A DNA stretch of 64,000 nt, from positions 1 to 64,000 of the forward strand of contig ARYC01000100.1 of the NCBI GenBank assembly GCA_000711775.1. Direction: 5' to 3'. The notes under the pieces are model-generated. The model did not search any database. It saw nothing but the letters and a program-made list of their open reading frames with translations, and was not told the origin of the DNA. The position numbers were made by a program, and so were the translations under genes. Source of the stretch: Oxytricha trifallax (Eukaryota > Ciliophora > Spirotrichea > Sporadotrichida > Oxytrichidae). Below, one piece after another: positions 25,756 to 38,624 of the stretch. Every line of letters starts with the position of its first letter. Position 1 is the first letter of the stretch.

Positions 25756-27822
25756 AAAGCTTCTATATTTTCTTAAATTAATATAATTGATAATTTTCAT
25801 GAAAAAATTTATTTAATTAAATTTTATAAATTCCATATATTAAAACGAAATGAAACCAAATTTTTTAATGTCAAAATTCATATTAAGTAAATAGCTGCAT
25901 AATTAAATGGTATTTAATGATATTCTTTTCTCTAATTTTATTTTAAATAAGCGCATAACCTTTATCATAGTGCTATTTTATTTAAGAATATAAATTTGGG
26001 GGAATATAATCATTATTAATTATAAAGATTATGTTAAATTCATCTATATCTTAGCATTATAAGTTAAAAATTATAATATGTAAAATGATGACTTAAAATT
26101 TTCTTTAAAATAATAAGATAATTATAATTTACCAAATATTAACTGCCTCAACTTTTAATTAAGTAATAAGTTATTAGTATTCATGAAAAAGTAAAGTAAG
26201 TTCAATAGAAAAATTTGTAAAAATGCTTTGATTTTTATAATTTTTCAATTGTAAGTTTGAAAATGACCCTATATAATTTTTAAATTTAATAATTCCCAAA
26301 TTGTGCTTAAATCAAGGATATAAAAATTAAAATATAAACTTTAATTTAATCACTTAACATATATTTAAAATCCCCAGGGTTAATAATATATTGAATTGTT
26401 TAATTACGAAAAATGAAATAGTAATAATTAAATTTGAAATTTGTATTTATCTTTATAATTTTTCTCTTTAAATAATAAATTATATTCTAATACATCCTAT
26501 TATAAGTAAGAATCAGAAGATTCACAATAAGATTAAATTAAAATGATGAATCATATTATAAGAGTGCTTTTTTGTAAGTATAATGAAGAAAAATATCCAA
26601 ATATATTTAAATTTACAAAAATTTAAAGTAAATAACTATTTTTAATTGCTGTAATGCATGCCAATAAGCAAAATATTTACACTATATTTAATCAAATTCT
26701 ATAATTATACTTAAATGATAATGTCTTTAAATTTAAATGTTAGAATATATAAAATAAAAAGAATTAATATGTTCTCACAAAAATAACTATAATATATCAC
26801 ATTTTCAATATAAATTTATTTTTTCTTAGATTTAATTAGAGAATATGGAAATTATAAAGATAAAGATGCTGAAATTCAATCGAAAATCCTTTAATTCAGA
26901 GCTTTAGATTTATTTATCTAGTCTTATTATTAAATTTAATTCAATTTCATATTTAAAGATTTAAAAATTCAATTAGTATAGTAATTTTTTTAAAGTTTAA
27001 TAAAATGTTGCGACTTTTATCTCAAAATCATCATCTTTGATATGTTGCTTAATAAATGAGGCATTGTTTATTAGGATTCTATATTTTTTAATTTAAAATT
27101 ATGTTCAGAATATATCAAGATTTCTTATATCGTAACAAATCTTATCATATTAATTTTTAGTTTAATTATTTAATGCTGTACAAAATTTACTGGTTTCATA
27201 ATTTTTAGTTATTTAATATATTTTATCAATTTCTTTAAGTTTTTAATTTTTTTTAATTTTATAAAATATAATAATTTATTTGTTTATGTTAAGATTTCAA
27301 TATTATAATTCCTAATTAATAACCTCTTTTATATACTCACCATTTTTAACTTAAAATCATTCATTTAATTAAAATCAAAATAAATTTATGTTTTTTAGAT
27401 TAATTTGAAATTTTCCAATTAAATTTGTTCATATCTTACAACAGGTTTTTCAACATATTAATTTGCTATATTTCGGTCATTGTTAGTTAAAAGATTTGTG
27501 ATATAATTTTAGAAATCTGGGAATAAGTTCGAAGCAAGTGGTTCAAGAAAACACTCACTTTAATTCAGGTTCTATTGAAAAAAAGATTCATTTTTAAATA
27601 TATATTTCAATAATTAATTAAAATATTTTTAACAATTGTTTCGAAAATATAATATCATATAATTATTTACTTTTAAAATTATTAGAAAATTAAATGAAAA
27701 TCTATTTGATTGTTAGATTCTGCATATTCAGAATGCTATTTAAATCCTAAAATTGTTATATTTTTTTTTAACTTGTATTTTTAAATTTTAATTTAATTAG
27801 AAAAATATTTGTAAAATTTTTA
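25756..27822. other. AT-rich spacer
   Basis: No gene or element recognised. Confidence 0.45.
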
Positions 27823-28857
27823 GCTAAAGCCATATCTGAACCTAAGCGACATTATCTGAACCAATAATTTTTTTATTTAGTTTAAATAATTTGGCATATC
27901 CGCATCGGATCAATTATGGGTTAGAGAACACAAAGAATCTATATTTAATTACCATAGATTTCTTATAATTTGAACGCACGCACAGAATAAATATCGTTTT
28001 ATCATAAAAAAACAAAAACTTTTATATTTTTTCATAACTTTTTGTTCAATTTAATACAATTTTCAATTATGTAACATACTCAAATGCTTTTTGATAATAA
28101 TTTCTTTCAACAAGATATTATAAGATTTAAAATGCTTTTAATTTAAAAAAGTTATTTAGTTTTTAGCACATAATTGAAGGGTAAATATCACTACTAATCA
28201 CTAGGGAAAGCACTTACAACCCTCATAATGCTAACCCAAAACTTATCCAAGATCCGTATACTAAAGGTCATCTAATCTTTCTCTTTTTATCCCAGACATT
28301 GATCAGCAGTCTTTCTGATACAGATATTTTCTTGCCTGTGATAGGACTAATCCTAGTCCATCTCATTCATTCACTTGAGTTTTTTCGATTCATTTTTACA
28401 ACTTTCAGCTTAGTAAACACTGTTATCAACGCACTTCAGTCTGAAAGACAAAGGGCTATTTCTTGAAGTCAGTTCTTTTCCTTTATTGTCAGAAGATTAT
28501 CTAACTCTAGTGATTCCTATCTCATGGTATTGCATCTTGCATCAATTTAAATAATAAATCTAATATTCAAGATATGTATTTATTTAAGAAATCTTATAAA
28601 AAAAAGCATTTGAGTAAGTTACATTTTAAAATGAATATAATTGAACAAAGAATTATGAAAAAAATATATTTAAGTTTTTGTCTTTTTTTATGATATAAAT
28701 TTGTGTTATAAATTATAGAGAAATTTATGGTAATTAAATATAGTTTATTCGTGTTCTCCAGCCCTTAATTGACCCGGAGCAGATAGGCCAACTTATTTAA
28801 ACTAGATAAAATATCTTCGGTTTAGATAAGGCCGCTTTTGTTCAGAAATTGCCAACC
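27823..28857. mobile_element. Diverged foldback element with about 420 bp of mid-GC cargo
   Basis: Left arm about 27823-28150 and right arm about 28565-28857 are inverted, diverged copies. Paired landmarks include ATCTGAAC near both tips, TTTAATTACCATA and its inverse, GGAGAACACGAA-like text, and TCATAAAAAAAACAAAAAC with its inverse. The central 28150-28565 has less biased composition. On its minus strand there are short broken open pieces (for example GKKISVSERLLINVWDKKRK) but no intact frame, so it may be an eroded transposase or captured DNA. Confidence 0.65.
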
Positions 28858-29098
28858 AAAATTTAAAACAAATTATTATTTTAAACTATCTTAATGATAA
28901 CAAAAATCTGTCATAGCTAATAAAAAGGAAATTTTGTAAATTTTTTATGATTTTTCAAAAGTATAATAGAGTTAAATGATTGAGATGCCATACGAAAGTT
29001 CTATTCAGAAGCTGAAGTATAAAAATACTAAAGATTTTATTTTATTTTGGAGTATGAAATACTGGATCTTAACTATTATGAAAAAAAAATTATATATC
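28858..29098. other. AT-rich spacer
   Basis: Nothing recognisable. Confidence 0.35.
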
Positions 29099-29786
29099 GA
29101 CTAGGATTTTGATGATGATGAATGATTTAAAATCAAATAAATTTTAACATATCACTGTTTAATACTAAAATCAAACCATCAATCTTAGTCGTGACGTAGA
29201 CGTATCTGAGTGAGTTGACGTGGCATATTCCGTGACGTGGCAGTCGTGAAGTAGAAAACTCCGAAAAAAACCAATCTCGCTATCACCTAGTCTCCTCCCG
29301 AAATCAAGATGTCTGGTTACAACCCGGACAGAGCTTGCAAGATTCAACCAGGAAACAGAAGTTGGAGAAAAACGCTTACCGGTCCCACCGCTGCTGGGAA
29401 ACGTAATCCCTGTCCTTTCGCTGTGGTAGCTTCAGTACCCTAACCCGGTGTGGGAGAAAAATCCTTATCGTTGGCTTCAATGGTTTTCGTCTTCTCACTT
29501 TTGAAGGCAGAGCGTACCTTCATCCTGCTCCCTATTACCTAGGAAACTGAACTCAAGCCAGGTAACTCATCTAATGCAGGGAAATCTTAGGATCCAGCTC
29601 ACTCGAAGAGTGAATGCTGACAGATTGAACCCCGCCGACTGGCCCCTCATGCGTTGCGCCCAGCAACCCCCTACCTGCCCTCGATAGGCCTTAGTGTAGT
29701 AGAAAGCTCTATTAGAAAGTCCTAAGTGGTTAGTACCACCTAGCAATTAACTTTCTAATTTAATAATTAATGACTAGGATTTTGAT
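29099..29786. other. GC-rich insert bounded by a 15-bp direct repeat
   Basis: GACTAGGATTTTGAT occurs at 29099-29113 and again at 29772-29786. Between them the composition turns GC-rich from about 29189 to 29740. The left part has several TGACGT boxes (GTGACGTAGACGT, TTGACGTGGC, GTGACGTGGC). A 15-bp duplication is the size made by target-primed retrotransposition (LINE/SINE), but it could equally be a germline pointer pair. No poly(A) tail or recognisable RNA-derived head was seen. It carries one open frame, listed separately. Confidence 0.5.
29309..29620 (+). CDS. Unrecognised 103-codon open frame in the GC-rich insert
   Basis: ATG at 29309 to TGA at 29618-29620, with three TAA/TAG read as Gln. 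The product would begin MSGYNPDRACKIQPGNRSWR and is basic and Pro/Ser-rich, with a hydrophobic stretch LASMVFVFSLL near the middle. It resembles nothing I know. In GC-rich DNA a run of this length with only TGA as stop can occur by chance, so this is a candidate only. Confidence 0.3.
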
Positions 29787-30445
29787 TTCAAAGAATTAGC
29801 AAATAATTAGATTTTGAAAAATTTGTAAATTTTTACTCCTATTGAGACTCTCTCTAATTTAATTCAATTATTATTTATAAATAAAAACGAAGTATTGATT
29901 TGATGCAAAATTGATAATAAAAAAATTATACAATAAAAATTAAAGTTGAAATAAGCTGTAATAAGCATTTTATATAATAGACTTTACAAACCAACCAATA
30001 TTAAGTATATTACATTCAATATCAATAAATAAAAAAAAGTTATCATATAATTTAAAATTAACTTATGAGTAAAAAAACTATTAAAGTAAGTTTGATAAAC
30101 ATTCTTAAGCATTTCCATAATTTAAAATTATAAATGTTTATTTTCAAATAAAATATTAGATTAAACTTTAGAAAATGGAGGCAAAGTATTAAGAAACACA
30201 TTATATTAAAATATATGAGTATGGTAGAAATTTTATAGTGTGAAGTTCAAATTACTAAAATACCTGAAAAATTAACAAATTAAAAAAAATTAAAGAATAA
30301 ATTTATAATTTTAAGTTCAATAATTGTTTTGCTATAATATTAAAATGGTTTATCAATATTATAAAAAAATAAAATTTACAAAATCTATTTTACATAATAA
30401 AGACTTTTAAAAAATTATAATGGATTTATAACCATAAATCTCTCA
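29787..30445. other. AT-rich spacer
   Basis: Nothing recognisable. Confidence 0.4.
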
Positions 30446-31013
30446 ATAATAGAATTGGGTATGAATTATGATTTAATACTTTAATGATTTTTAATTAGGG
30501 GTGTTTAATTAAATTCTCTGTTAAAAATTAGAGTAAATTTATTTCTAATTTAAAGAGCAATTGATCTGATTATAATTTCAAAGAAGTAAATTGATGTAGG
30601 TGGCGTTATTTTAATAGTATCATTCTGTATTTATTTTCATTCCTTAACCAGTTACTTCAAATATTTTTTATTTGACTATATTTTTTTACAGAGTAAGCTT
30701 CACTCCTAAGATTCAAATTTTCATTTAAATTTAATATCACAAAATTTCAATAAATTATTGTAGTTCATGAAAAACTTGCTCTCTAAATAATTATTGTCAA
30801 ATAAAAAAGTATTGAAGTAACTGGTTAAAAATGAAAATAATTACAAAATGATACTTTTAAATAACTCCGCTAATCACAAATTTTTAACTCAGATCATTTC
30901 TTTATAAATAACAAATGATTATGCAATAATTTCTATGAAAAAATTAATAAAAATTCGTAAATTAAATATTATTGAAGTATTTTTTATCATAAATTAAACC
31001 CAATTTTACTATT
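30446..31013. repeat. Foldback element, about 570 bp
   Basis: Outer ends AATAATAGAATTGGGT (30446) and its inverse CCCAATTTTACTATT (ends 31013) enclose inverted arms. The best conserved inner part is TTAACCAGTTACTTCAA (30646 onward) against TTGAAGTAACTGGTTAA (about 30813), with AGTATCATT and AATGATACT further out. Arms are diverged and of unequal length; there is no coding sequence. Confidence 0.7.
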
Positions 31014-31463
31014 AAAAGATTTTGGGTGTTAATTTAAGATTTTTATTGACCTAATCTTCTGTCCCATATCTCGAAAGTGAAAATTATATATCTTTATTAA
31101 CAAAAGGTCTAGAGTTATATCCAAGACATAAGCACTTGTATTAAAATAGTATATTAATAACATTAATTTTATATAAATATTGTTTATATATAGCAGTTGA
31201 TTATACCATAAAAATCGTCACTAATTCCCAAGTTTATCAAAAGGAGATTTATTGAATCCGTAAAAGCTGCTTGTTTAATTCTGTATCCCTATCTGTTTCT
31301 AATTAAACAGTACAAATAAGAACGTTTTAACTAATCTTAATTTTATTAAGTTTATCCAGATTATACTATCTGTCCATTTTGTGTGAAATTAACATTTAGC
31401 ACTCATTAAAAACATATTTCCTTACATCTAACAGAGATACCAATACTCCCCTATCACCCTCTA
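31014..31463. other. AT-rich spacer
   Basis: Nothing recognisable. Confidence 0.35.
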
Positions 31464-32043
31464 AAATACGTTTTTTATATAATTTCTTTTTCTTCATACT
31501 TTGAATCTAACTTAATCATGACATTCTTAGTTATTTAGTTCAACTTATTTATTTTAATTCACTACTACAAAAGTCAATATTTTGTGACATAAGATCCTAT
31601 TAGAATAGAATTTATATTTTAATTTTTTAATAATAATAATATTTACTATTATGTATAATTTATTTAGGAAAATTTAAATATCTTAAATCAACTTTACATG
31701 ATTTGAAGAAACAGCTATATAAATGCTTTGATTTTTTTTAAATATTTTATAAGTGCAAAAAATATTTAAAAAAAATCAAAGCATTTATATAGCTGTTTCT
31801 TCAAATCATGTAAAGTTGATTTAAGATATTTAAATTTTCCTAAATAAATTATACATAATAGTAAATATTATTATTATTAAAAAATTAAAATATAAATTCT
31901 ATTCTAATAGGATCTTATGTCACAAAATATTGACTTTTGTAGTAGTGAATTAAAATAAATAAGTTGAACTAAATAACCAAAAATGTCATGATTAAGTTAG
32001 ATTCAAAGTATGAAGAAAAAGAAATTATATAAAAAACGTATTT
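31464..32043. repeat. Near-perfect 580-bp palindrome
   Basis: AAATACG at 31464 to CGTATTT ending 32043, centred at about 31753. The two arms of about 285 bp differ at only a couple of positions, and the loop is about 11 nt (ATAAGTGCAAA). No gene inside. Such identity means a very recent inverted duplication, active gene conversion between arms, or an assembly artefact. Confidence 0.88.
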
Positions 32044-33703
32044 AATTTGATTAGGAGGCAAGAGCGGATGGTTCTCTAGGTTTAAAATGGGTATTAGGTA
32101 TGGGGAGGTTGGGGAATTACATCTCGGTTTATGATGGGAGGTGTCTCAGTTAGAACAATTATTTTATATTTTTATTTTAAATAATATTTTTAATTAAAAT
32201 TTGTTGACTATATCTTTAAAAAATAAAAAAATAAATCTTTCAAGATTTCTGATTACAGTCAAAATTCAATTTATAGTGTAGAAATCGTATTATAATCATA
32301 GTTTTAAAACAATTCAATTGTGCTTATGTCGCAGATCAAATTTTATAATTTGCAAAAATATATTTATAAAAGTTATTTATCTAATAATCTAAAAAAGTGC
32401 CCTTTAAATCATTTTATTTTATACTGAGATTTTATTTTTAAATTGGATATCTTCAATAAGTCAATAACAACCCTAAATATAATTAATAGAGGTTATTAAA
32501 ATACAAATTTAATTTAATAAAATTCTCAAATAATATTAAAATTATCAAAACAAATTTTGTCATTTTTGAAATCGCTAAATAAGAAGCTAAAAATTATTTG
32601 TCATCAATTATTTAATTAATTAAGTGGATCTCTTCTTAAAGTAATGAAAAATTTTTTTATGATTAATATTAAATTTAATAATTATTATTTCCTAATAATA
32701 TATATATATATAATTAAATTTAATGTTTATTAAATTATATATTGCTCAATTTATGCAATGTAATTAGCGTTCTTCTAAATTATTTCTAATTTTGAATAAA
32801 ATATTTCATAAAAGCAATTTAATACCTTTATAAATTTATAAATAATTGAGTAATATCATTTTTTATGTTTAACACTCTAAAAAATGCAACTTTTTATCAT
32901 AAAAAATATTAAGAAAAATTTTTATAATTACAATTAAATTTAATTAAAAGATATGAGGGTTTGAATGCTTGCTGGTTTGAAAAGAAAAATTAAATTAACT
33001 AAAAATTAACTAATTTGAAATCAATAATTTCAGATATTGTATGTTGTTCTGTTAATTAAAGGATAGAGTTTAAAGGATTAAATTTCTAACTGTTTATTGA
33101 AGAAATACAAAAGGATATGAAAAATTATATATAATAAAAACTGCATTTTTAAAGCTTTTAAATTGGCGATAAGTTTTTAAATATAATTAAATGAATCAAA
33201 TTATACCTTTTTTACAAAAATTGTTTTTCTATTAGTTATTTCTTTAAAAATAATTTAATATAATTAAATAACATATTGTTAAAAATGAATGAGTTTTTTA
33301 ATTTTAAAAGCATTAAAGGAATTTTAAATACTTAACTTTACATTACAAGATATTTTTTATACTACAAGCTTTATATTTATTGATCTGTTAAAAAGAAAAT
33401 AATTAATAAATTAATTAATTACACGTAAAAAATTAACAATCCTTAAATTTTGAATGACAAGACAACTAAAAATATTTTCATTCATTTGAAAAGTGTCGCA
33501 TGATCATGAAACTATAAATAGGGCATGGAGTTGTGAATAAAATAATAGTATAAATAAATTAGCCTCTTGGAAATTCTACAATGAAATCTAGCTGCATTTC
33601 ATGAATCTTTCAGCTAAAAAAATTTGTAATTAGAAAGATCTTTAAGGCAAAAAAGAAAAGTAAATTACTTATAAAATCTCAACATATGCTGAAATTTAAC
33701 AAT
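32044..33703. other. AT-rich spacer
   Basis: The first 110 bp after the palindrome (to about 32155) are G-rich (GGTATGGGGAGGTTGGGG); the rest is ordinary AT-rich spacer with no gene seen. Confidence 0.4.
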
Positions 33704-34002
33704 ACCCCAAAACCCCAATTCATGCTTAGTCTATGAGTTGATAGTGAATTGACACACGTTTATTAATGCGAAAATGCGACTAAGCGACTATTAATAAGGA
33801 CTATAGTCGAAGACTAGGTTGATTGAGAGTAGTCGTGACTAGTCTGAACATGAAAGTCAGAGTATACAACTACCCTTCACCATTGTTCATTTAGGTGGTT
33901 TGTGATTAAGTCTTGATTACTACTATTAACTTTTAAATTTAACTTAACTATTAATCAATCTAATCAACCACAGTTATAATCATTTGTCTTAAACTTAAGA
34001 TT
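33704..34002 (+). repeat. Left terminal inverted repeat of the TBE-like element
   Basis: About 299 bp from ACCCC to CTTAAGATT, near-identical to the inverse of 38625-38931. The left tip lacks a short AAAAACC stretch present in the right tip. Confidence 0.9.
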
Positions 34003-34009
34003 CATCAAC

Positions 34010-35334
34010 GAGGAACTGTTTGACTAGGCTATCGCTGACAACGATGCTTAGAACTTTGCAAACTTTTACAACCACCAGCTAAATCAAGAGTTTCATACTA
34101 GCTCCATAAACTTTCAATCAGATATACAAATCAAAGATAACTTACCAGAGTCAAACAACGAGGATGACAAGAGTGCGATTTCAGCACCAGCGACTACTGT
34201 GTATTGATGCGCTACCTGTTCCAAGGTTTTTAATAATAAGAGCAATCTCAATCGTCATGTCAAAGAGGTTCACAATAAATCCGAGCAGAGCGACTAAGGA
34301 TTGTAGAAGCAGGAACAAAAGTCGCAAGGATTTCACTCCGCAATATCTAAAGTAAAAAGAGATTAAATTTAATAATAATAAGAAGACTAGTCGATGGCTA
34401 ATGAGAGTGATGACTAAGAGGAGGAACTCAAGGAACCTCCAAAGAAGAGGTAGAGAGTGAATGCTAAAACAAGCTCGAAGACTAACCCAAAGGTTGATAT
34501 TGAGATCCCTGACACTGAGGATGAAGTGGATGACTCAATCGCAAGGATAAATAAGTACAGAGTCGATGATACTTTTATCATTCCTTGCTTCAAATATCTC
34601 TACGACTAAGCGACTAAGCCTAGTCCTCTCTAAAAAATGACTAGTGCTCCTTATGGGACTATGCTTCATGACGGAAGATTCTACAAGCTGTTCGCACTGA
34701 GAGGTTTTCTTGAAGAGGAGCTTGAATCAGAGTAGCTGCAAAGGGAGTATGATATAACTAAGACTGCCTTCTAACTCTAACTTCATGGATGGTCTTGAAA
34801 GGCAGCGATCACATCGCACTCCAGTACCTGATCCCTCAATTCAGTTACGACTACTATATGATGACTAATCGCAGTGCTCATTCGGATCGACTAGTCATGA
34901 AGCAAATCATATATGGTTTAAGAGAACTGCATACAATCGGATTCGTACACCACCGACTAAGCTTCAATAACATAGTCCTCAACGACTACCCTATCAAGGC
35001 AAGACTAAGGAACTTTGAGAATGCAAGAGTACTCGCATCTAAAAAGTAGATTGAGTATGATGGTTCATTAATGTTTTATCCGACTACAGAAGTCTTCTTT
35101 GCTGGTGATCGACTAGTCGATGTCTACGCCTTAGTCTCAATGATTGTATACCTGTTCATGACTAAAGACTACGACTCTGTCTGGACTACCTAGTCGTAGC
35201 TAGTCGAAAATGCAGCAGCATACTCTAAGAAGACTACAGCTAACGCAGTCATCAAAGATCTTATCAAGCAATTCTATCTCTAACCTTAGACCAGATACTG
35301 GTACAGTTTAGCAGAGGTCGAGCGAGAAGTTTGA
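34010..35334 (+). pseudogene. TBE zinc-finger/kinase-like gene, broken
   Basis: Corresponds to the '57-kDa' TBE gene. The N-terminal half reads an acidic region, then one C2H2 zinc finger at about 34208-34275 (CATCSKVFNNKSNL then HVKEVH), then a charged Lys/Glu region. After a frameshift near 34780 a protein-kinase-like C-terminal half follows: YGLRELHTIGFVHHRLSFNN lies where HRDLKxxN is expected and LRNFENARV where DFG is expected. The catalytic Asp and the DFG Asp are both absent, so even when intact it would be a pseudokinase. Breaks: TGA at 34205-34207 just before the finger, the frameshift, and no clear ATG. Ends at TGA 35332-35334. Confidence 0.78.
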
Positions 35335-36474
35335 TAAGCTTAACTGGCAACCAGAACACAGAGTACTTTATGTTCCCCCCAAAGTCAAGAGACTTATTTG
35401 ATTCAAACCTAAGATTCATTCAACCGCAGTTTTTTTAGTCTTTAAGTTAATCTTGGTCTCCGACTACCTAGTCGTTTATTATTAATATCGCACTAAGTTA
35501 AAATCCCTCCTTACACTCTAATTTTCAATGCACTCTCCTATGCTTTATACTATTATCATTTACTCTTATTTTCAACTAATACTATCACTCCTGCTGGTAT
35601 GTAGGTGAGTGTTAATGAAGTGATGTTTGTTACAAGATTCAAAGAATCTTACACCTTGGGTAGTCTCAAAATCTACGACTAGTCAGTCGAAAAATTTATA
35701 CTTGAGAAAACTAGGTAGTCGAAAAACCTACGACTAGTCTTGATAGTTTATCTAGTCGATTCTTGGATTCATACTTCTCTACTACTCAAAATCAACCTAT
35801 ACTTTCATTCCACTCTTTCAGAGGTAGTCTAGAGCAATGTACAGCTACCTCTATTAATAAAATCAAGATAGGATAGTTACTAATACAAATTGAGTCATAA
35901 GAACATCAAAATTATAGAGTGTTAAGCTAATCGATTTCAAACTTGTAAAAAGCTAAGTTTGTATAGTTAACTTAGTCAACGACTAGTCTTAGTCGAACCA
36001 AGATTTCGAGAGATTTTCTACCTAACCAGCTACTGCTGCTACTAATAATAATGAAAGTATGATTCTAAATTTTGCAGTGTAAGAATCCTCTGGTTACTTG
36101 AAAATCCAGCATAAATTGTTGATCGAAGAATCAAGAACGACTAAGACGGATCTGGTGTTTTTGGAAAATTTGTTGTCCATTTATGATTCTGATCGACTAG
36201 TTTTTTACTAACCTCAAAAAATCTAAAACCTCTCAAGTCGAGGTCTAAATCTCCAGGAATTTGCAGAGGACCACTGGATTTGATGTTGCTCTTGGTGGAC
36301 ACTCTTTAGCTTGAAAGTTGAGTGATGTTTGTTACAGTCTGAGTAAGGGGATTCAAGAGTTATTTTAGAATCTTTAAAAGACTAGAGAAGTGGTTCAACG
36401 ACTAGAGGACTAAGATCAGAATAATTTTCGACTAGCTAGTCATTTATTAATATAGTCCGACTACTAAACTAGTC
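35335..36474. other. Inner region of the TBE-like element without clear gene
   Basis: About 1.1 kb between the kinase-like and small genes. Dense in CGACTA/TAGTCG words. GTGATGTTTGTTACA occurs twice (35622 and 36322), suggesting an internal duplication. No frame that I can defend. Confidence 0.5.
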
Positions 36475-37268
36475 ATGGAATCATTCGGGTAGTCGAATCG
36501 ATTAGTAAGAAGCGAGGAGCTTATGGGTAGATTCAGATCGAAGTAAGACCTCTACAAGTACCTAACCACTCACTGTAAGATTCAAGTGCTGTTCCTTACT
36601 TTGTATAGTGAACATCTTTCTGCCACCACTGGCTTCGACTAAGGTGGCCTTCCTGAAAACATTACTAAATAATACCAAGAAGTCTCTCAGGTAAAACCAG
36701 GTTAATAGAATGGTCGTGCCTCACTACCAAGAGCTCTCAGTCAAGAATCTCTACCAGGATGTTATGGGTGATGAAGTCGTATCGCAGTACCTTCCAGAAC
36801 TTGAGATGAACTCAGGTAAACTACCAGATAGAGACTTTTTCTTTGGTGTTCTGGGAACAGTCAAAGCAGACTACCTAAGGCAAATCATCGACCATGCTAA
36901 TACTGTGAGGTATAATAAGGGGTAAGACTAGAACGAGACTGATAAGATCGAGATCTCTGACGACTGGTTGGGTGAGCTCATGAAGCATCCTTTCGTTTCA
37001 AGTAAGATTTCTATGACTAACTTATGTAGAGAAACCTGGCAAGGCTATCTATCTAATGAAGAAGAATGCAAGAACAGTCAGAGAGAAGATAGATCATATA
37101 TAGTATGAGTTAGGTAAACGACTAAGCAATCGCATCATACCTCACGACTAAGACTAGAATCGCTTCTCGAACGTGACTAAGAGAAAGAGGATGCCAGACG
37201 GCAGCATGCTCATGATGGAACAATAACAGAGAACACCTAACAAGAGCATGATGATAACTGGAATGTGA
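36475..37268 (+). pseudogene. TBE '22-kDa'-type gene, broken by frameshifts
   Basis: Three successive frames join to about 260 codons. The first starts MESFGQSNRLVRSEELMGRF; the second holds MVVPHYQELSVKNLYQDVMG and GVLGTVKADYLRQIIDHAN (about 36710-37080); the third ends ARTVREKIDHIQYELGKRL and KRKRMPDGSMLMM before TGA at 37266-37268. The function of this TBE protein is not known. Assignment rests on position between kinase-like gene and transposase, on size, and on belonging to the same element. Confidence 0.62.
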
Positions 37269-37283
37269 TTTAAATTAAACTAA

Positions 37284-38260
37284 TCATAACTTAATACTCA
37301 TAATCTGCGTCTCGCCATATTTGGCTTAATTTCTAATGTAGTCTTAGTCGACCGACTAGATCGACTTTTCTATAAGTAATTTGATGTCTAGTCGTAGTCC
37401 CTTCAGAAGGATACTTAGCATCTCTTTCTTGTAGCTCTGCTTGATTGTCAAGAAGGTGCTCTCGATTCCATTATACTCAGGGGAGTAAGGGATACTGTAT
37501 ATGGGGATGATATCCAGTCGCTCATACTCCTTCTTTACAAGGATTGACTTGTGTACCTGCAGGTTATCCATGAATATGGCTAGTCGACGATCCTTATACT
37601 TCTCTTTCAACTGCTGCATGAATAGAATGAACTAGCCCTACTTAATTGATCCCTTATTAATAATGTAGTCTTCGAATCCCTTGTCAGTTGATATAGCGCC
37701 AAGAAGCGCAAACACTCCGAAGTCATGTCTCTTGTCCGGGAATCTTATATTCTCTCCATAAGGTGCCCAGGATCTATTGAGGCGAGTTGAGGAAGTGAAT
37801 ACAGTCTCATCAATGAATATGATCTTCGATCCCAGTTGCAGCTCTCTCATATACTTAGTCTTCATTTCGATTTTAAGACTAGCTAGTCTTTGTGGATTGA
37901 CTAGCTCCACCTCCTTCCTTAGTCGTATGCTCTTGAATCTCACTTAAGCGCGCTTGTATAGTCTCTTCAAGTGAGTGACACTGATTCGCACTTCTGGGAA
38001 CTACCTGTGGAACATTATACACCTCTCTCCAAACTCATTCCTGCTTGAGTGTGCAGTGTTTCACTGCTGGTGAGGAAGTTAATATGACTAAGGTTGAATT
38101 TAATCTCACGACTAGTCTTAATCGATAACCCATTCCTGAAAAATGACTTCGAATACCTGTGCAGCTTGACAAAATTTGTGTATGAGACATTAAAGAACTT
38201 TGCTATTGCACTCAGATTCACCAGTGTGTCGTAGATTAGATGTTGGATTTCAGTTGCCAT
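37284..38260 (-). pseudogene. TBE transposase (Tc1/IS630-type DDE), one frameshift
   Basis: Corresponds to the '42-kDa' TBE gene. The frame starts MATEIQHLIYDTLVNLSAIA (ATG at 38260) with a helix-turn-helix-like N terminus, shifts by one base near 38030, then continues FHRQFPEVRISVTHLKRLY, the first Asp block SKIIFIDETVFTSSTRLNR (about 37790-37840), the second AIFMDNLQVHKS (about 37560-37600) and the third YSPEYNGIESTF (about 37450-37490). All three catalytic acidic positions are visible. Length of about 325 residues is slightly short of the family. TAG is used as Gln between the second and earlier blocks (about 37633). Confidence 0.85.
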
Positions 38261-38624
38261 AACGTATGAGTAGGAAGGTTTCAAAGTCGATCTGTGGTTT
38301 GAGTTTGACTACTCTCAACTAAATGACTAGAGTTAACACTAATAATAATAGAGTGATTTGAATTTGAAACTAGTCATATGATAAGTCTGTTGATATTTGA
38401 TTCAACTTTAATCATTGCAACTATACTTACCTGCAATGAGTGAAAGCTGTTCCAAGTCACCATAAACCACCAATGGTGGAGGGTGTTGATGGTTTGAAGA
38501 TTCATTATTAGTATTAGTGGTATGTACATTGATAGTCGACCTTTCGACTACCTACGACTAAGTCATGATCAATATACTTACAAGACTACCTAGTCATACT
38601 AGTCTGCACTTAGTCGCCTCCTTC

